A model generated the notes under the pieces. It searched no databases. It was given only the letters and a program-made list of their open reading frames with translations, and had not been told where the DNA came from. From Lentisphaera araneosa HTCC2155 (GTDB taxonomy: Bacteria > Verrucomicrobiota > Lentisphaeria > Lentisphaerales > Lentisphaeraceae), in assembly GCF_000170755.1 (NCBI RefSeq), contig NZ_ABCK01000004.1, positions 62,001-126,000 of the forward strand: a stretch of DNA of 64,000 nucleotides, given 5' to 3'. Each line of letters starts with the position of its first letter. Positions within the stretch are counted from its first letter, which is position 1. The translations under genes and the position numbers were made by a program. This document shows positions 27,278 through 36,766 of this stretch, piece by piece.

Positions 27278-28801
27278 ATGAAACAATTTATCTTTATACT
27301 TGTCTTGGCTTTTATCTGCCATGGCTCAGAAAAACTCAATTACGTTTTTATGATGACAGATGATCAGGGCTATGGCGACACAGGCTTTAATGGTCATAAA
27401 ATCATTAAAACACCTCATCTTGATCAAATGGCCAAAGAGGGGGCAAAACTCACTCAGTTTTACGCCGGCGGGCCGGTATGCTCCCCCACACGAGGCACTT
27501 ACTTGACTGGTCGTCATTATTATCGTTATGGTATTTGGGGTGCCAATGTGGGTCATTTACCCAAAGAGGAAATCACTTTAGCAAGCGTCTTAAAACAACA
27601 GGGCTATGTTACGGGGCACTTCGGTAAATGGCATTTGGGTACACTTAATAAAGACTACTCGACAAAAGGTGAAAGTCGTAAGCCTACGGAGAACTTTGCT
27701 CCACCTTGGGAACGTGATTACGATGAAAGTTTTGTTGTTGAGTCCTCGGTCTCGACTTGGGATCCCGCTAGTGAGAAAAATCCTTTTTATATCAATGGGG
27801 TGCCGATGAAGGGCACAGAGGAGAGCCTTTATGGTGGTGCGGCTCGCGTGGTCGTGGACAAGGCGATTCCCTTCATGGAACGAGCCGTCAGTGAAGGCAA
27901 TCCTTTTTTGGCCGTAGTGTGGTTTAATGCTCCTCACGAACCGATTAAAGCGGGACCTAAGTATTTAGAAATGTATAAAGAACATGGTGAAGCAGCACAT
28001 TATTATGGTTGCCTCACAGAAATGGATGAGCAAGTCGGACGCATTCGTGCCAAACTTCGAGAAATGGGCGTCGAGAAAAATACAGTTCTGTTTTTTTGTT
28101 CTGATAATGGTCCAGAAGGCAAGAAAGCGAAAGGGGCCAAAGCGGGGACAACGAGTGGTCTTCGCGGCCGTAAACGCAGTCTCTATGACGGAGGTGTTCG
28201 CGTTCCTGCTTTAGCCGAATGGCCAGGAAAAATTCAAGCTGGTTCAGTCATTGATGCGGCCATGTCGACTTTAGATTACCTGCCCACGGTAATCGCTCTA
28301 CAAAATCATCAAATGCCCGATGAACGTCCTTTAGATGGTGAGAATATCTTAGCTTTGTTGACGGGTGAAGAGTCACAAAGAAAACGTGGAATTCCTTTTA
28401 TCCATCGTGGTAAAGCAGTGCTTAATCGCGGCGATTATAAGCTGGTTTATCCGAAAGAACTCTATGCACTCAGTAATGATTGGTCGGAAGAAAATAATAT
28501 TGCTTCGCAGTACCCGGAAATCGTAGCAGAGATGAGCAAAGAACTCGAGGCTTTTGTCTTGAGTATGAAAGAGAGTCATGCGGGAGCTGATTATGGTCTT
28601 GCTAAGTACAAGGCTTTAGATCCTTGGTCAGGCGTCAAAGGAATTGCGGAGGCGACGGTAGAGAATTCTAAGTCAGATAAGCTCAAAAAACGTGCCGATA
28701 AAAGCAAGAAGCGTAATAAGAAAAACAAGAAGAATTCGAATGAGACTCAAGTGAGTGAAAAGCATAAGCCCTTAGCTCAAAATGAGCGTATAGACATTTA
28801 A
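27278..28801 (+). CDS. Secreted type I sulfatase with Lys-rich tail
   Basis: 507 residues with a signal peptide (MKQFIFILVLAFICHG). Metal site MTDDQGYGDTGF, formylglycine motif C68-S-P-T-R, later FCSDNGPEG and the substrate-side His in APHEP are in place. The last 40 residues are strongly basic (KKRADKSKKRNKKNKKN), beyond the normal sulfatase end; a similar tail is found on the next sulfatase. The tail may bind polyanions or the cell envelope (inference). It is 237 bp downstream of the divergent kinase gene and 58 bp upstream of the next sulfatase, probably co-transcribed. Confidence 0.92.
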   Translation: MKQFIFILVLAFICHGSEKLNYVFMMTDDQGYGDTGFNGHKIIKTPHLDQMAKEGAKLTQFYAGGPVCSPTRGTYLTGRHYYRYGIWGANVGHLPKEEITLASVLKQQGYVTGHFGKWHLGTLNKDYSTKGESRKPTENFAPPWERDYDESFVVESSVSTWDPASEKNPFYINGVPMKGTEESLYGGAARVVVDKAIPFMERAVSEGNPFLAVVWFNAPHEPIKAGPKYLEMYKEHGEAAHYYGCLTEMDEQVGRIRAKLREMGVEKNTVLFFCSDNGPEGKKAKGAKAGTTSGLRGRKRSLYDGGVRVPALAEWPGKIQAGSVIDAAMSTLDYLPTVIALQNHQMPDERPLDGENILALLTGEESQRKRGIPFIHRGKAVLNRGDYKLVYPKELYALSNDWSEENNIASQYPEIVAEMSKELEAFVLSMKESHAGADYGLAKYKALDPWSGVKGIAEATVENSKSDKLKKRADKSKKRNKKNKKNSNETQVSEKHKPLAQNERIDI

Positions 28802-28859
28802 TCAAAGAAATAAACTTTTGACTTGTTTCATTAAATAATTTAAAAACAGGAACTCAATT

Positions 28860-30497
28860 ATGAAAAGAATTTTTAGCCTTTTAGTATTAGCTTTTCTCAT
28901 AAATACGAAAGCGGATGATCGCCCCAATATTATTATGCTCTTAACGGATGATCAGCGTTACGATACTTTGGGATGCATGGGCAATGATCAGGTAAAAACA
29001 CCCCATATTGATAAATTAAGTGAACGCGGTGTGACTTTTGACTCGCATTATACTAATACGCCGATTTGTCTGGGCAGCCGTGCGAGTACCATGACGGGAA
29101 TGTATGAGTATACGAACGGCTGTAATTTTTCTCATGGCTTTTTGAGTCAAGAACTTTGGGATGAAATGTCTTACCCGGTTATTCTGAGAAACAATGGCTA
29201 CTTTACGGGTTTTATCGGGAAGTTTGGTTTTCCGGTCAATGCTAAAAATTATCATGAGTATGAAAATTTACCTATCGATAGTTTTGACCGTTGGTATGGT
29301 TGGACTGGTCAAGGATATTTTGATACAAGTAAAAATAAGTACATGGTGAAATTTGCAAAAGAATACCCTCACGTCACGCTGGCAACAGCAGAGGCGGCTT
29401 GTGAGTTTATTGATGAGGCGCAAAAACAGGATAAGCCTTTTTGTCTTTCTTTGAGTTTTAAAGCTTCGCATAAACCCTTCAGTCCTGACCCCGCTTATGA
29501 TGATGTTTACAAAGATACGGTTTGGAAAAAGCGTGCGAATTACGATGAGGGTGGCGCACGTAAGCTTCCACCGCAAGCCAAGCTCGGCCGACAGTATCTG
29601 ACAATCGATGATTTCGCTCCAGAAAAGTATCAAGAATCCATGCGCAAATATAACCAACTGATTTACGGTATTGATCAGGCAGTGGGCAAAATAGTTGAGA
29701 AACTCGATCAAACAGGACTTTCAAAAAATACGGTAATAATCTATGCCACTGATAATGGCTATAGCTGTGGTTCTCACGGTTTTGGAGGGAAAGTTCTTCC
29801 TTACGAAGGACCGGCTCGAGGCCCCATGATTATTATGGATCCACGTAGTGATCAAACTGGAAAACGTTCAAAAGGTGTGAGTGGCAACGTCGATATTCAT
29901 CCAACTATTTGTGACTTAGCAGGAATTGCGATACCCGCAAAAGTAGATGGCAAGAGTTTGCTTCCCGTTTTAAAAGATAGTGAAATACGGGTTCGAAAAG
30001 CCATGCCGGTATTTAACTTTTGGGGTTCAGCAGCAACTCATGAAATGACTATGGTGACGGAAGATTACAAGTATATTTATTGGTACTTTGAGGGTGATGG
30101 TATGGTTGCGGCTGAAGAGTTGTACCACCGTCATAAAGACTCTGCAGAAATGAATAACTTGGTGAATAATCCTGAAATGGCTCTCAAACTGGAAGAAATG
30201 CGTCAGCTCTTTGATGCTCAGGTTCAGCACATTCGCGATCATGCCATGGCTGATCGCAGCTACACGGAATACGGCAAACTCCTTGATCGCACACTTGCCT
30301 GGGAAGAAAAACAAAAGCATGTGCAAAAATCATTCATGAAGAGCTATATCCAGATGAAGGATATTGTCGAGAACGGTCAAACAAAGAAGCCGAAGAAAGA
30401 AAAATCAGCGAAAGAAAATAAGGCTAAAGTCGGTAAAGAGCGCGTTCGCAAAGCAAAAGATTCGCGCGAACCCCGTAAAGCTAAAGAATCTGCCTGA
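28860..30497 (+). CDS. Secreted type I sulfatase, CLGSR variant, Lys-rich tail
   Basis: 545 residues with a signal peptide (ending KA-DDRPN). Metal site LLTDDQRYDTLG and active-site motif C70-L-G-S-R74, where Gly stands in place of the usual Pro or Ala. Such CxGSR variants occur in some polysaccharide sulfatase subfamilies, so activity is expected. A second metal site is YATDNGYSCG. The C-terminus (about 505-545) is Lys/Arg/Glu-rich, like that of the upstream sulfatase. A strong terminator follows. Confidence 0.92.
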   Translation: MKRIFSLLVLAFLINTKADDRPNIIMLLTDDQRYDTLGCMGNDQVKTPHIDKLSERGVTFDSHYTNTPICLGSRASTMTGMYEYTNGCNFSHGFLSQELWDEMSYPVILRNNGYFTGFIGKFGFPVNAKNYHEYENLPIDSFDRWYGWTGQGYFDTSKNKYMVKFAKEYPHVTLATAEAACEFIDEAQKQDKPFCLSLSFKASHKPFSPDPAYDDVYKDTVWKKRANYDEGGARKLPPQAKLGRQYLTIDDFAPEKYQESMRKYNQLIYGIDQAVGKIVEKLDQTGLSKNTVIIYATDNGYSCGSHGFGGKVLPYEGPARGPMIIMDPRSDQTGKRSKGVSGNVDIHPTICDLAGIAIPAKVDGKSLLPVLKDSEIRVRKAMPVFNFWGSAATHEMTMVTEDYKYIYWYFEGDGMVAAEELYHRHKDSAEMNNLVNNPEMALKLEEMRQLFDAQVQHIRDHAMADRSYTEYGKLLDRTLAWEEKQKHVQKSFMKSYIQMKDIVENGQTKKPKKEKSAKENKAKVGKERVRKAKDSREPRKAKESA

Positions 30498-30541
30498 ATA
30501 GTTACAGAGTTAAATTTCTTAGAGATAATCAAAAAAATCCT

Positions 30542-30571
30542 AAGCACGAAGAAGAGTCTTCGTGCTTTTTT
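30542..30571 (+). terminator. Rho-independent terminator after the two-sulfatase operon
   Basis: AAGCACGAAGA-AGAG-TCTTCGTGCTT forms an 11-bp stem followed by TTTT. It lies 45 bp past the stop of 28860-30497. Confidence 0.85.
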
Positions 30572-30740
30572 ATGTTTCGATAAGGGTATCAATTTAAAAT
30601 TGAAACTCTTTTATCAATCTACCGTTAAGGCACTTCATCTGTTTGCGTAATTATACTTGTATAGCGTTTCATTACTTAGCTTGAGTTCAACAAAAGTTTT
30701 GATTTCGCTCAGTCGGAAATTATGAAATATGTTTGTTGAT

Positions 30741-31335
30741 ATGAAGTTTTTTATTAGGTTATTATCACTTTTAGCTATGGGGGCGCTGGCTGAGGGAGTT
30801 GTTGTAACTGCGAGTTCAATGCAGCGAGAAATTGCTAAATTTAATCCTGCCAATGTACTAGATGGAAAGTTAAATTCACGCTGGAGTTCCAAATTTGAAT
30901 TTCCCCAAAATTTGGATATTAAACTCTCGCAAAATATAGATTTGAAGAGTCTTGAGATAATTTGGGAAGGGGCTATTGCTAAGTATTACACGGTTAAAGT
31001 CTCAGAAAATGGAAAAGACTGGGAGACCATTCTTGTTGAGAAAAATAAAACTAGTAAAGATGCTAAACTCATTGAACTTAATGAGGCGCTAGCCGTGAAG
31101 TACCTACGTTTTGATTTTATAGAAAAAAGGAACTCGTTACGGGGCCTCTATCTATGAGCTTAAGTTCAATTGTAAATTCTTTACTGAACTTTATTCTGAT
31201 TCGGTCACAAGCGAAGTTGTGTCTTCTACAAGTTCTCCGATAAAAGTACCGGGAAATGTTGCGCCTAAATTAGAAAAGCATCAAAAACCTGAAGTTCAAA
31301 AAATCAAAAAGACAGACAAACGTATTTATATTTGA
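30741..31335 (+). pseudogene. Secreted F5/8 type C (discoidin) domain protein, frameshifted
   Basis: Signal peptide MKFFIRLLSLLAMGALA from the ATG at 30741 (an in-frame ATG at 30729 is also possible). A discoidin-like domain follows: VVTASSMQ, NVLDGKLNSRWSS, LEIIWEGAIAKYYTVKVS, KYLRFDF. The frame is lost in an A6 run at 31123-31128. Removing one A restores GTRYGASIYELKFNC, the usual end of the domain, and a Lys-rich tail to the TGA at 31333-31335. So this is either a fresh mutation, a sequencing error or a phase-variable site. Such domains bind carbohydrate. It lies between sulfatase genes. Confidence 0.75.
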
Positions 31336-31493
31336 GAGCTAACTTTGTGCATGGAGGGGAATCAGTGAAATTAGATTATCGTCTAAAATAATAAATATCT
31401 TTTTTATTTGTCATTAATGTCATCCACTGCAGTTCTGTTTAGTAATGAAAGCTGATAAGGTTTTTTATTTACAAACAATAAAAGAGATTCTCT

Positions 31494-32876
31494 ATGTTAA
31501 GGAAAAGCAATTTTTTATATTTCACCCTATGTCTATTCTTCAATATGAGCCTGTGGGCGAGTAACCGTCTCAATTTTGTTTTGATTTTGGCAGATGACCT
31601 GGGCTACGGAGACGTGGGATTTACGGGAAGTAGTCAAATCAAGACTCCTCATATTGATAGATTAGCAAAAGATGGAGTGATTTTTTCTCAAGGCTATGTT
31701 TCTTCGTCAGTTTGTGGTCCCTCACGCGCAGGTTTGATGACGGGGAAGAACCAAGTTCGCTTTGGTTTCGATAATAATTTAACTAACTATTTACCGCAGT
31801 TTAAAGATGAGTTTCACGGTTTGCCTATAAGTGAAAAAACACTCGCTACACGTTTAGCAGAAAAGGGTTACGTCAATGGTTTAGTAGGTAAGTGGCACTT
31901 AGGAGATAAAGAGCAGTATCACCCACTTAAGCGTGGCTTTCATGAGTTTTGGGGCTACCTCGGAGGTGGGCACCATTACTTTAGATCAAAACCCAATGGC
32001 AAAGGCTATGATTGTCCAATTGAATGCAATTATAAAACTCCACAGCCTATAAGCTATATCACTGACGATAAGGGTGATGAGTGTGTAGACTTCATTCGTC
32101 GTCATAAGGACGAGCCCTTTTTTCTTTTCGCCTCTTTCAATGCTCCCCACGCCCCCATGCACGCTAAGGAAGAAGATTTAAAGCTTTATTCACATATAGA
32201 GGGTGAGAAGCGTCGTGCTTATTGTGCCATGACTCATAATCTGGATCTGAATGTCGGTAAGATCGTTGCGGAATTAAAAGCTCAGAATATTTATGATAAT
32301 ACAGTCGTGGTTTTTCTCAGTGATAATGGTGGGCCCACGCCCAACAACGCTTCCTTGAATGCGCCTCTTCGCGGTGGAAAAGGCATTTTGTTAGAAGGAG
32401 GGATTCGCGTTCCTTTTACCATGACCTGGCCAGCAAAAATCCAAGCGGGTTCAAGTTTCAATAAGGCTGTGAGCTCAATAGATTTAGCCGCTAGTTTCAC
32501 TGAGCTTGCAGGCGCTAAATTTAGAGCAGAAGAGATGGATGGTGTGAACTTAATTCCCTATATCACTGGAGAAAAACCTGGTCAGCCCCATGAATCGCTT
32601 AAATGGCGTTTTACCATCAGTGCGGCCATGGTGAGTGGCGACTGGAAACTCGTACGCTTACCTGATCGTTTGCCCGTGCTCTACAATTTAAAAGATGACC
32701 TTGCCGAACAGAATAACCTTGCGTTTGAAGAAAGAGACCGTCTTGAAAGCATGCTGAAAGAATTAGGTGATTGGGATGTTCGACTCCCACACCCGATTTT
32801 TATGGAAGGTGCACGTTGGAAAAAGGAGCAGCTCAAACTCTACGACCGTGATTGGAGTTTAGTTCAACCCAAATAG
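31494..32876 (+). CDS. Secreted type I sulfatase
   Basis: 460 residues with a signal peptide (through about residue 22, LWA-SN). Metal site LADDLGYGDVGF, formylglycine motif C74-G-P-S-R, second metal site LSDNGGP, and GKWHLG, which supplies catalytic Lys and His. Length and order are standard, with no Lys-rich tail. It belongs to the large arylsulfatase A/galactosamine-6-sulfatase-like group; the substrate is unknown. It follows the discoidin-domain gene by 158 bp on the same strand. Confidence 0.93.
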   Translation: MLRKSNFLYFTLCLFFNMSLWASNRLNFVLILADDLGYGDVGFTGSSQIKTPHIDRLAKDGVIFSQGYVSSSVCGPSRAGLMTGKNQVRFGFDNNLTNYLPQFKDEFHGLPISEKTLATRLAEKGYVNGLVGKWHLGDKEQYHPLKRGFHEFWGYLGGGHHYFRSKPNGKGYDCPIECNYKTPQPISYITDDKGDECVDFIRRHKDEPFFLFASFNAPHAPMHAKEEDLKLYSHIEGEKRRAYCAMTHNLDLNVGKIVAELKAQNIYDNTVVVFLSDNGGPTPNNASLNAPLRGGKGILLEGGIRVPFTMTWPAKIQAGSSFNKAVSSIDLAASFTELAGAKFRAEEMDGVNLIPYITGEKPGQPHESLKWRFTISAAMVSGDWKLVRLPDRLPVLYNLKDDLAEQNNLAFEERDRLESMLKELGDWDVRLPHPIFMEGARWKKEQLKLYDRDWSLVQPK

Positions 32877-33781
32877 TTTCTAGCAACTTCTTTAAACTGC
32901 AGTGAGCCTACAAAAGAGTCTTTGAGTGCCGAAGGCATGGTATAACATAGCCCAATGGCGTAAGCCTTGGTGGAAATGGATAATGATATTTTGTGAATGC
33001 CGAAGGTATGATATAGAGCCCTATGTCGTTCCTCCAGAACTCATGTTTTCATTGATTTTTTTACCTAGTTCTCACGAACTAGGCTTAGTTATGGCGTGCC
33101 TTCAGCACTCAAAACAAGACTAAAAGTTTTAATCCTCTGCGCCCCAGCGACTCTGTGTGATATGAAATATACCATAGGCAAGATTCCTACGAGCCCTAAA
33201 ACAGCAAGCCCTTAAGCCTGTAACTTCTCGGTGTTCTCTGTGCAATCTGTGGTGAAATTTTTCTTGAAACATAAGTACTAATCAAAAACTTAGTGTCTTG
33301 GCGCCTTCGCGAGGGAAACCTAAGAATAACTCCCATGTGCTAGTTCACAAAAAACATTATTATCACGCCAAGACGCTAAGTCGCCAAGAAGGACAATTTG
33401 AATTATTTCAGAATGAAACAAGTCAAAAGCGATGTTTTAACTCTGCGCCCCAGCGACTCTGCGTGATATGAAATATACCATAGGCAAGATTCCTACGAAG
33501 CCCTACAACAACAAACCCTTAACCCTCTAACTTCTCGGTGTTCTCTGTGCACTCCGTGGTAAAATTTTTCTTAAAACATAAGTACGGATCAAAAACTTAG
33601 TGTCTTGGCGCCTTCGTGAGAAAAATCTAAGGCTAACTCGAAGAACTCAAATAGGAAATATAGGGACGCCGTCACCGACCCTACGAGGCTTGCCAGCCAT
33701 CGACCGGCAGAATAAGAAGGAAGTTATTAATGCAGGCAAGATGCCTGCGCTCCCAGCAAAAAACTATTTACTCTGCCAACT
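32877..33781. repeat. Repeat block: two 180-bp 'CTCTGCGCCCCAGCGACTCTG' elements plus REP hairpin
   Basis: There is no gene in these 905 bp. A 180-bp sequence occurs at 33135-33316 and again at 33441-33620 at roughly 90% identity. Both run from CTCTGCGCCCCAGCGACTCTG through CATAGGCAAGATTCCTACGA and TCTCGGTGTTCTCTGTGCA to CTTAGTGTCTTGGCGCCTTC. A reverse phrase (CGCCAAGACGCTAAGTCGCC) lies between them. Near 33686 CGAGGCTTGCCAGCCATCG and at 33725-33745 the hairpin GCAGGCAAGATGCCTGC appear, both shared with the 20-22 kb blocks. At 32900-33120 two short segments share GTGCCGAAGG/GTGAATGCCGAAGG phrases. Confidence 0.75.
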
Positions 33782-34657
33782 TTACTTTATAAAGAGTGAA
33801 CGCTGCTTTTCTCTGCCAAAACCTTGGACCAGAATGCTTTCTTGATTCAATTTTATTATGGCGTAGGTATTCTCGGGAGTATCCACCATGCCCTTGAGTG
33901 TGAGGTAATGTATGCCTTGTTTCTCTGCGTAATTCCCCTTGTGGTTGTGACCGTTGATATAAGCTTTGACGCAAGGATAATCTTCTAACAGAGCGACGAG
34001 TTCTTTTGCATTCCATAAATTATGTGGGTCTTTTGGATAAACGGGGAAATGAGAAAAGAGAATGACTTGTTGATTGCCTTCTTGTGATTCTTGAAGCAGG
34101 GTTTCTAACCACTTCATTTGTTCTTCACCTACCGCACCATTCCATTTTGGGCTAGTGATCTTTTTTGTTTTGTAATACTCAGCGGCATATTTGTATTCAG
34201 GACTCTCTTTGGGGTAGGCATGAAAGCTCACATCGTTACCATCGAGTATGATAAAGCGCCAGTTCGCTTTATCGAAGTAATGATATTTTGAGTCCATCCC
34301 CATTTTTGTGGGCACATCTTTTTTGAGTTCATCGGCAACATCAAAGTCGTGATTGCCTAGGGCATGATAATGATCAGCTTTCAGACTATTATAAATGGGT
34401 AAGACCACGTCAAAACTTTTAAAATCTTTATCAATGAGATCGCCTAGATGAATGACAAAATCTAAGTCCTCTTTGTTGAAGTGTTCTACACATTGAGCAA
34501 GCTTTTTATGAGAGCTCGAGTATTTGCGAACTCCGCGACTTTTTTGATCACAGTACTGGCAGTCAGCCACGGCACCAAAAGTGAGTTTTTTTGTGTTCGT
34601 GCTTGAACAGGAGCTCAGAATTAAGCATAAAATGAGAAAAGCTGAAAATTGTTTCAT
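33782..34657 (-). CDS. Metallophosphoesterase lipoprotein, ADPRibase-Mn-like
   Basis: 291 residues with a lipoprotein signal peptide (lipobox LSSC, Cys17). Calcineurin-like metal motifs in order: ADCQYCD, HLGDLID, ALGNHDFD, FSHFPV and NGHNH. The spacing, and the segment VRKYSSSHKKLAQCVEHFN between the first two, resemble Mn-dependent ADP-ribose/CDP-alcohol diphosphatase (ADPRM). The protein likely cleaves a phosphodiester or pyrophosphate outside the cytoplasm, where nucleotide scavenging would make sense. It is a single gene, 159 bp from the MoaD gene and on the same strand, so it may be read through from the long operon. Confidence 0.85.
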   Translation of the reverse strand: MKQFSAFLILCLILSSCSSTNTKKLTFGAVADCQYCDQKSRGVRKYSSSHKKLAQCVEHFNKEDLDFVIHLGDLIDKDFKSFDVVLPIYNSLKADHYHALGNHDFDVADELKKDVPTKMGMDSKYHYFDKANWRFIILDGNDVSFHAYPKESPEYKYAAEYYKTKKITSPKWNGAVGEEQMKWLETLLQESQEGNQQVILFSHFPVYPKDPHNLWNAKELVALLEDYPCVKAYINGHNHKGNYAEKQGIHYLTLKGMVDTPENTYAIIKLNQESILVQGFGREKQRSLFIK

Positions 34658-34816
34658 AGATTTACCGAGTTATCACAGTGAGGGTTAAAAATAAGCTGAG
34701 TTTTGATTTACTTATTAACTAAGTTTAAGAAAGAAAATCTCAACAAGTATAAAGATTATAAGCTTTACTTTGTTATTATTTAATGGTCGGAATAAAATTA
34801 AAAAAACATAGCTTTC

Positions 34817-35092
34817 TTAGCCACCAGCAATAGGGCTCATGAAAGTGATCGGGTCCGATTTCTTGATAGGGCTTTGCTTGTCATGTTCATACTGATTATC
34901 ATTCACAAAAATTAATATCGAGGGATGGATAGAGCTGGACGACTTGAGAAGGACTTCACTGAGAGATGGCTCCATTTCACATATACGGAGGACGATATCT
35001 TGTATATTGAGTTCTTCAATGGATTCCATATGAATAAATTCTTTCCCAGCTTTTTGCTTGAGCTGGCCCCATAACTTAATTTTATAATTCAT
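34817..35092 (-). CDS. MoaD/ThiS-like small sulfur-carrier protein
   Basis: 91 residues with a beta-grasp pattern (YKIKLWGQLKQKAG at the start) and the C-terminal Gly-Gly (FMSPIAGG) that is adenylated and thiocarboxylated in MoaD and ThiS. It is the last gene of the PQQ-ABC operon and overlaps the ModC gene by 11 bp. No MoaE, MoeB or ThiF is beside it. The link to a ModABC-like transporter argues for molybdenum cofactor supply, but a special sulfur-carrier role in this operon cannot be ruled out. Confidence 0.85.
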   Translation of the reverse strand: MNYKIKLWGQLKQKAGKEFIHMESIEELNIQDIVLRICEMEPSLSEVLLKSSSSIHPSILIFVNDNQYEHDKQSPIKKSDPITFMSPIAGG

Positions 35093-35750
35093 ATGATTTA
35101 TGACTCTCCTTAGGGATATTAATAATTCTCCCTTTTGATAATTTAAAAATGATTGAGCCCAAACTTTGCGCTTCTCGCATACTATGAGTGATGTGTAAGA
35201 CAGTTAGTTTTTTTAACTTAACTAATTTGGCAAGAAGCTGGCTGATTTCATCATGAAGTTCTTCATCTAAAGCTGATAAGGGTTCATCAAAACATAAAAC
35301 TTCGGGTCCCATAGCTAGAGCTCGAGCTAAGGCAACGCGTTGCTTCTCTCCACCACTTAAAGTATTGGGATAAGAGTTGAGGACTGAAGTGATTTCCATT
35401 AGTTCGGCAAGTTCAGTAACAGTTTTATTGATTTCATTGCGAAGTGTTTTTTTAATGGTGAGGGGAAAAGCAATTTGTTCACCAGCACTTAAGTGGGGAA
35501 AAAGTGCCCCATCTTGGGGGACATAGCCAATTTTTCGATCCCAGGGATCCATGTGGCTTATATTTTTGTCATTGATGAAAATGGCCCCTGAACTTATTTT
35601 GCGCAGTCCGCAAAGCGCTTCCATTAAAGATGTTTTTCCCGTTCCACTGCCCCCCATCAGAACCGCATAGGCTTGTGATGGAATGGTGAGGTTGATGTCC
35701 TCTAATGAAAAGTCACCTTGTTGGATATGTATTGCTTCCATTTTAATCAT
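35082..35750 (-). CDS. ModC-like ABC transporter ATP-binding protein
   Basis: 222 residues. Walker A GGSGTGKTS, Q-loop YVPQDGALFPHLS, signature LSGGEKQRVALARAL, Walker B VLCFDEPLSALD and H-loop HITHS are all intact. The Q-loop and signature are those of the molybdate/sulfate importer class. It lacks the C-terminal MOP (TOBE) domain of full ModC (about 350 residues), so it is a short form. Start overlaps the permease gene by 4 bp (ATGA). Confidence 0.9.
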   Translation of the reverse strand: MIKMEAIHIQQGDFSLEDINLTIPSQAYAVLMGGSGTGKTSLMEALCGLRKISSGAIFINDKNISHMDPWDRKIGYVPQDGALFPHLSAGEQIAFPLTIKKTLRNEINKTVTELAELMEITSVLNSYPNTLSGGEKQRVALARALAMGPEVLCFDEPLSALDEELHDEISQLLAKLVKLKKLTVLHITHSMREAQSLGSIIFKLSKGRIINIPKESHKSYEL

Positions 35751-36766
35751 TTGCGAATACTCTCCCCGGAAGCAAATAGGCGTGTAATGATCAATATAAT
35801 AATGGATAAGAAAATCATCATTAGCGAGATGACCAAAGTCCCTTTTAAACTACCTGATTGGAGCTCGAGAAAGACAGAAGTGGGCAGTACTTCTGTACGA
35901 AATGAGGTGGAACCAGCAAAGACGAGAATAGGGCCAAATTCTCCAAGTGACCTAGCCCAGGCTAAAGTGAGTGCGGTGATTATACCATAGCGAGCTTGGG
36001 GTAAAATGACGAGAAAAAAAGCTTGAGTTCGATTACAGCCTAGAGTGAGTGCGACATTTTCAAAACGAGTTGGAATGCGTTCAAATGTGACACGTAATGT
36101 TCTGACCGCAAAGGCGCAGGCTACAGTAAATTGAGCAATTATGACGGCTGGGATCTCGAAAACAATCCATTGACTGACCCAGGAGAAGGGCGCTAAATTA
36201 AAGAGTGCTAATAGACTGATACCAATAACCAAAGGCGGAAGGATAATGGGGATGTCCAGGACTGCATCAACAAACTTTTTAGCGGGGAACTTATGGTGCG
36301 ACATGATGTAAGCAATGGGAATGGCAACCCAAATAGAAAGGATAGAAGATAGCGAGCAGCTCAGGAGACTCAAAATGAGTGAATAGCGAATCTCCGGGGA
36401 ATAAAAAATGTTGAGAAAGGCGTCGGTTCCACTAAGTTCCGCCATCGTCAACCTCTCACCCTTTCTTATCATGTCGCCATCTTCAACAATGACTGTTTCA
36501 TAATGTAGGGATTCAGGATTTCGCTCAATAAAAAAAGTTTCTTGATTATCCTCGCTTTCGATACCTATGGAATTATCTCCCCCATGTAGCCAGTTGAGTG
36601 TGACCTTTCCTCCATGGCGACTGATCAAGCCAGCTTTTCCTTGAGGTTCTTTCACAAGGTAGAGGAAATCTGCAGCAATAAATAAGATAAGCATGAGAAA
36701 ATAAAAAGTACTTATCGTCCATAAACTGAGCCTAAATACTTTATCAACTTGTTGCTTATTGATCAA
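35747..36766 (-). CDS. ModB-like ABC permease with an inserted extracytoplasmic segment
   Basis: 339 residues, longer than ModB (about 225). One N-terminal membrane helix (about 12-34) is followed by about 95 soluble residues (HGGKVTLNWLHGGDNSIGIE...) before the usual five-helix permease core. The core has the EAA-like loop FENVALTLGCNRTQAFFLVILPQA that docks the ATPase. The extra segment would lie outside the membrane and could contact the double binding protein encoded just upstream; this is inference. Overlaps both neighbours by 4 bp. Confidence 0.88.
   Translation of the reverse strand: MINKQQVDKVFRLSLWTISTFYFLMLILFIAADFLYLVKEPQGKAGLISRHGGKVTLNWLHGGDNSIGIESEDNQETFFIERNPESLHYETVIVEDGDMIRKGERLTMAELSGTDAFLNIFYSPEIRYSLILSLLSCSLSSILSIWVAIPIAYIMSHHKFPAKKFVDAVLDIPIILPPLVIGISLLALFNLAPFSWVSQWIVFEIPAVIIAQFTVACAFAVRTLRVTFERIPTRFENVALTLGCNRTQAFFLVILPQARYGIITALTLAWARSLGEFGPILVFAGSTSFRTEVLPTSVFLELQSGSLKGTLVISLMMIFLSIIILIITRLFASGESIRK

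Noticed and set aside
31123-31128. Programmed -1 frameshift site
   Set aside because: The frame change needed is +1 (or loss of one A), and the codon phasing does not fit a canonical X-XXY-YYZ heptamer.
33600-34016. 81- and 82-residue ORFs near the lipoprotein gene
   Set aside because: One runs through repeat DNA and the other is an alternative frame of the metallophosphoesterase gene.
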